This document shows positions 4,490-6,862 of a stretch of 6,862 nucleotides of DNA, in pieces. Every line of letters begins with the position of its first letter. The first letter of the stretch is position 1. The notes under the pieces were generated by a model. That model was given only the letters and a program-made list of their open reading frames with translations. It was not told where the DNA came from and searched no databases. Position numbers and translations under genes: made by a program. The DNA is from Planctomycetota bacterium (GTDB lineage: Bacteria > Planctomycetota > Phycisphaerae > UBA1845): positions 565 to 7,426 of the forward strand of contig JADFIX010000160.1 in the NCBI GenBank assembly GCA_022566435.1, given 5' to 3'.

Positions 4490-6862
4490 GGGCGACGGTC
4501 ATGGTGCCGTCGGAATCTAACCCGAAGCCTTCGATCGCGCGGCGGTTCCTTTCGAGAACGCGGTGACGATTGCGGGCCAACTCGACCCAGAGCGATCCCA
4601 TCATCGGTAAGGCGAGCGAAAAACCCGCCATCCCGGCATGCACCGTCAGGACGTGTCCCGTTCCAATCATGCCGGCAAAGGACACGATCCCCATCAGACT
4701 CATTCCCGACCATGCGAGCCGTCGGAAAGTCGCCGAAGTCACTACCCTTGTCGTCGCGAGTCGTATCGGGAGAAGGCACCCGATCGTCGCCAGCACCAGC
4801 ATCGTAAGAAAAGTCGCGGGCGCCAAAGGAAACGCCGCACGGTGATAGCGGCCATCGAGCAGACTGGCGACAGCGTCCGCTTGCAAGTACGAGCCGGGAA
4901 CGTCCTCGACGACTTTCGTGCCATACTTCACCGGAAACCGATCCGCTTGGAAGCCGAAGCGACGTTTCCGCATGTCTCCGAACAACACGATCTTCCCTCG
5001 TACCCGCGTTTCAATCTCCTCCCGGCTGCCGGTGAGCAGGGATTCGTAGGTGATCGTTCTCGCTTCCCAATCCGAGGCATCGGAAAGCTCGACCGAAAGA
5101 GTGGCGAGAAGATCGGTCGGGCGCAACTGCCGTTGCCGCGAACCAGCTTCGAAACTCTTGGTGGGGTGAAGGAAGTCCCTGCCGCGCAGATAGGCACCCG
5201 GTTCGAATTCGTAGAGAAGGTGGATCGGACCGTCACGTGACGGCCAATCCAGATCGAGCCGCGTGTCGGGGTGCAACACCGCCGCCAGCGTCGATAGCGC
5301 GAGGCTGGGCACGACGACGCCGGGTTTCGGTTGGAAGGCGATAATGAATTCACCGGGACGCTTGACCATGTCCCTGGCGACGATCGCGCCATGGCGCAGC
5401 CTGCGGCCCAACTTGCGGCAAATGGTGGGACTCAGATCCGGTTGACCCTCCGTGTCATACGCCGATGCGGCGATGACGACGGGGATACCGGCATTTTCGA
5501 GCGCCAGGATCGACGCGGCGAACGATTCGTCCGCCTTGCGCGGGGATCGGAAATAGTAATCCCAAACGACTGCCTTGGGGCGTGCGGCAATCAATCGTTG
5601 GTGGATGTGCGCGTGGACGCCCCGCCATGTAGGCACCGATTTCGTCACGCCCGTTAGACCGTGTTGCGCGGCGTATTCGACTACCGCGGGTATGGTTTGA
5701 TCGCCGAGCCCCACGATCACGATGCCGTCATCGACACGCCCGGACGCGCCGCTTGCCGCAGAGTCGCTCGCCGTCGCAAAAGGACTTTCGGTGACCCGCC
5801 AGCTGACGCTGAAAAGGAACGTGGAAACCCAAAGCGTCATACCCACCATCGCGACAAACACGGCGGCGAACGACCATCGCGACCTTGCGGCAGCGCCGAC
5901 GGCCAGTCGTTTCACGCGATAGAAAACGCCGAGCGGTCGAGTTTTGATCCGCTTCTCGGCGAGGTATCGTTTGACGTCATCGGCCAGCGCGCGGGCGCTG
6001 GCCATTCGATTGGCAGGCTCCCAGGTCAGGCATCTTTCAATCAGCGTTTCGAGTTGCTTGCCCCTGGGAAGATGATTGAGTTTCGGTAGTTGCGGCAGCT
6101 CTCTTCGAATACTATCGAGCAAGGCCTCATGCGGCGGTTTGTCGGGCGTACCTCTCAATGAATAGGGGTAGTCGCCGTCTGTGACGATCTCATACAGAAT
6201 GATGCCCAACGACCACAGGTCGCTGCGCTCATCGACGGGCCCCGCCACGCCGCCCCAGGCTTGCTCGGGCGACATGTACTTGAGTGTCCCGATCACGTCG
6301 CCATGGCGGGTGATCGTCATTTTGTCCCAGCTCGTGCCACAATCGTGATCGACGGAACATATTCCGAAATCGAGGATGTGCGGTTCGCCGCGATCATTGA
6401 CCAGGATGTTTCGCGGTTTGAGGTCGCGATGGACGACGCCTCGGGCATGGGCATCGGCGACGGCGTTGCACACGCGTTCGAAGACCGCGAGCTTTTCGGA
6501 CAAGCTCTCCGTCCGGTCGTTCAAATACTCGTCCAGGTGCGTGCCCAACACATAGTCCATGACGAAGTAGTGTGACTCGCCGGTGACGCCCGCATCCAGG
6601 CACTTTACGATATGGGGTGAATCGATTTTCCTTAGGACCGCGATTTCCCGGTCGAAGCGGTTGATTTCCATGGCGCTCGCGCCGGAGAGAATCTTCAACG
6701 CCACAATCCGCGGTGCGTCTTTGACCCACCACGCCTTGTACACGACTCCGAATCGCCCGCGCCCGATTTCGCTTACCACACGGAGATCAGGTAGGGCGGG
6801 GGCCGGAGAAGGACGGCAGGCATCAAGGAAGCGAGTAAGGCAACTTGGACAATCCGACAGGT
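4476..6862 (-). CDS. Ser/Thr protein kinase with C-terminal CHASE2 sensor, N-terminus outside window
   Basis: A membrane receptor kinase of the Hanks type. Numbering from the internal GTG at 6779: Gly loop GRGRFGVV (6-13), Lys29 in VALK, helix-C Glu45, HRDLKPRN with Asp119, DFG 137-139, SPE 170-172 after a long activation segment containing Thr155 and Thr157, and DLWSLG 187-192. All core catalytic residues are present, so it should be active. A membrane helix (303-326) leads to an external CHASE2 domain (about 350-642; 'RPKAVVWDYYF', 'GKIVLFGD', 'PGSYLQADAVASLLDGR'), then three membrane helices (about 652-671, 691-710, 715-733) and a basic cytoplasmic tail. The frame stays open from 6779 to the window end and adds 27 residues including 'LSDCPSCLTRFLDAC', so GTG 6779, inside the kinase fold, is not the true start. 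The ligand is unknown. The stop at 4476-4478 overlaps the convergent 38-residue ORF. Confidence 0.94.
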   Translation of the reverse strand, partial: LSDCPSCLTRFLDACRPSPAPALPDLRVVSEIGRGRFGVVYKAWWVKDAPRIVALKILSGASAMEINRFDREIAVLRKIDSPHIVKCLDAGVTGESHYFVMDYVLGTHLDEYLNDRTESLSEKLAVFERVCNAVADAHARGVVHRDLKPRNILVNDRGEPHILDFGICSVDHDCGTSWDKMTITRHGDVIGTLKYMSPEQAWGGVAGPVDERSDLWSLGIILYEIVTDGDYPYSLRGTPDKPPHEALLDSIRRELPQLPKLNHLPRGKQLETLIERCLTWEPANRMASARALADDVKRYLAEKRIKTRPLGVFYRVKRLAVGAAARSRWSFAAVFVAMVGMTLWVSTFLFSVSWRVTESPFATASDSAASGASGRVDDGIVIVGLGDQTIPAVVEYAAQHGLTGVTKSVPTWRGVHAHIHQRLIAARPKAVVWDYYFRSPRKADESFAASILALENAGIPVVIAASAYDTEGQPDLSPTICRKLGRRLRHGAIVARDMVKRPGEFIIAFQPKPGVVVPSLALSTLAAVLHPDTRLDLDWPSRDGPIHLLYEFEPGAYLRGRDFLHPTKSFEAGSRQRQLRPTDLLATLSVELSDASDWEARTITYESLLTGSREEIETRVRGKIVLFGDMRKRRFGFQADRFPVKYGTKVVEDVPGSYLQADAVASLLDGRYHRAAFPLAPATFLTMLVLATIGCLLPIRLATTRVVTSATFRRLAWSGMSLMGIVSFAGMIGTGHVLTVHAGMAGFSLALPMMGSLWVELARNRHRVLERNRRAIEGFGLDSDGTMTVAPRRR
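4480..4497. terminator. Hairpin at the convergent gene ends
   Basis: CGTCGCC (4480-4486) and GGCGACG (4491-4497) form a perfect 7-bp GC-rich stem around TAGG. The loop holds the TAG stop of the 38-residue ORF, and the stem also encodes the last residues of the kinase (VAPRRR). Neither strand has a T-tract after it, so it is not a classic intrinsic terminator. It could pause polymerase or protect RNA 3' ends from both directions. Confidence 0.35.

Noticed and set aside
4638..5240. 200-codon + strand ORF inside the kinase gene
   Set aside because: The - strand encodes well-formed CHASE2 and membrane helices here; the + reading is Arg/Gln-rich with no motif.
1..6862. CRISPR array, tRNA, rRNA, insertion sequence or phage gene
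   Set aside because: No regularly spaced short repeats, no cloverleaf-like or rRNA-like segments, and no transposase, integrase or terminal repeats were seen on either strand; the only tandem repeat is within the protease coding sequence.

Overview
The window looks like a piece of a GC-rich chromosome from a planctomycete-like bacterium (Planctomycetota). This rests on two gene types typical of that phylum: a very large secreted multidomain protein ending in a dockerin-like tail (C-terminus close to 'FQGEPYPLGPADADGNCP'), and a Ser/Thr protein kinase joined to a membrane-anchored CHASE2 sensor. It is an inference from domain style and was not tested by a search.

Layout. The + strand from the left edge to 3869 is the 3' part of one long gene. 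It encodes a subtilisin-family (S8) protease followed by beta-sandwich modules, a cysteine-rich Asp-Asp repeat region with three exact-length 84-residue units, thrombospondin type-3-like calcium repeats and a dockerin-like C-terminus. The start lies outside the window. From the right edge to 4476, on the - strand, is a kinase-CHASE2 receptor gene, also truncated at its N-terminus by the window edge. The two large genes converge.

Between them lie about 606 bases. The first 400 hold a good candidate intrinsic terminator for the protease gene (3942-3965), a second strong hairpin (4080-4104), and a possible weak promoter followed by three inverted repeats. These lead into the most unusual part of the window: two tiny + strand open reading frames, 4287-4361 (24 residues, amphipathic) and 4373-4489 (38 residues, one hydrophobic segment). 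Each has a GGAGG ribosome binding site at near-ideal spacing, and the second site begins on the last base of the first stop codon. The second ORF overlaps the tail of the kinase gene by 14 bases, and that overlap contains part of a perfect 7-bp hairpin.

How they may work together. The protease is an extracellular or cell-surface enzyme. The kinase senses something outside the membrane through CHASE2 and signals in the cytoplasm. Nothing links those two genes except adjacency. The micro-ORF pair could be a small membrane-peptide operon, and any read-through from it would be antisense to the kinase mRNA. That link is a hypothesis from layout only.
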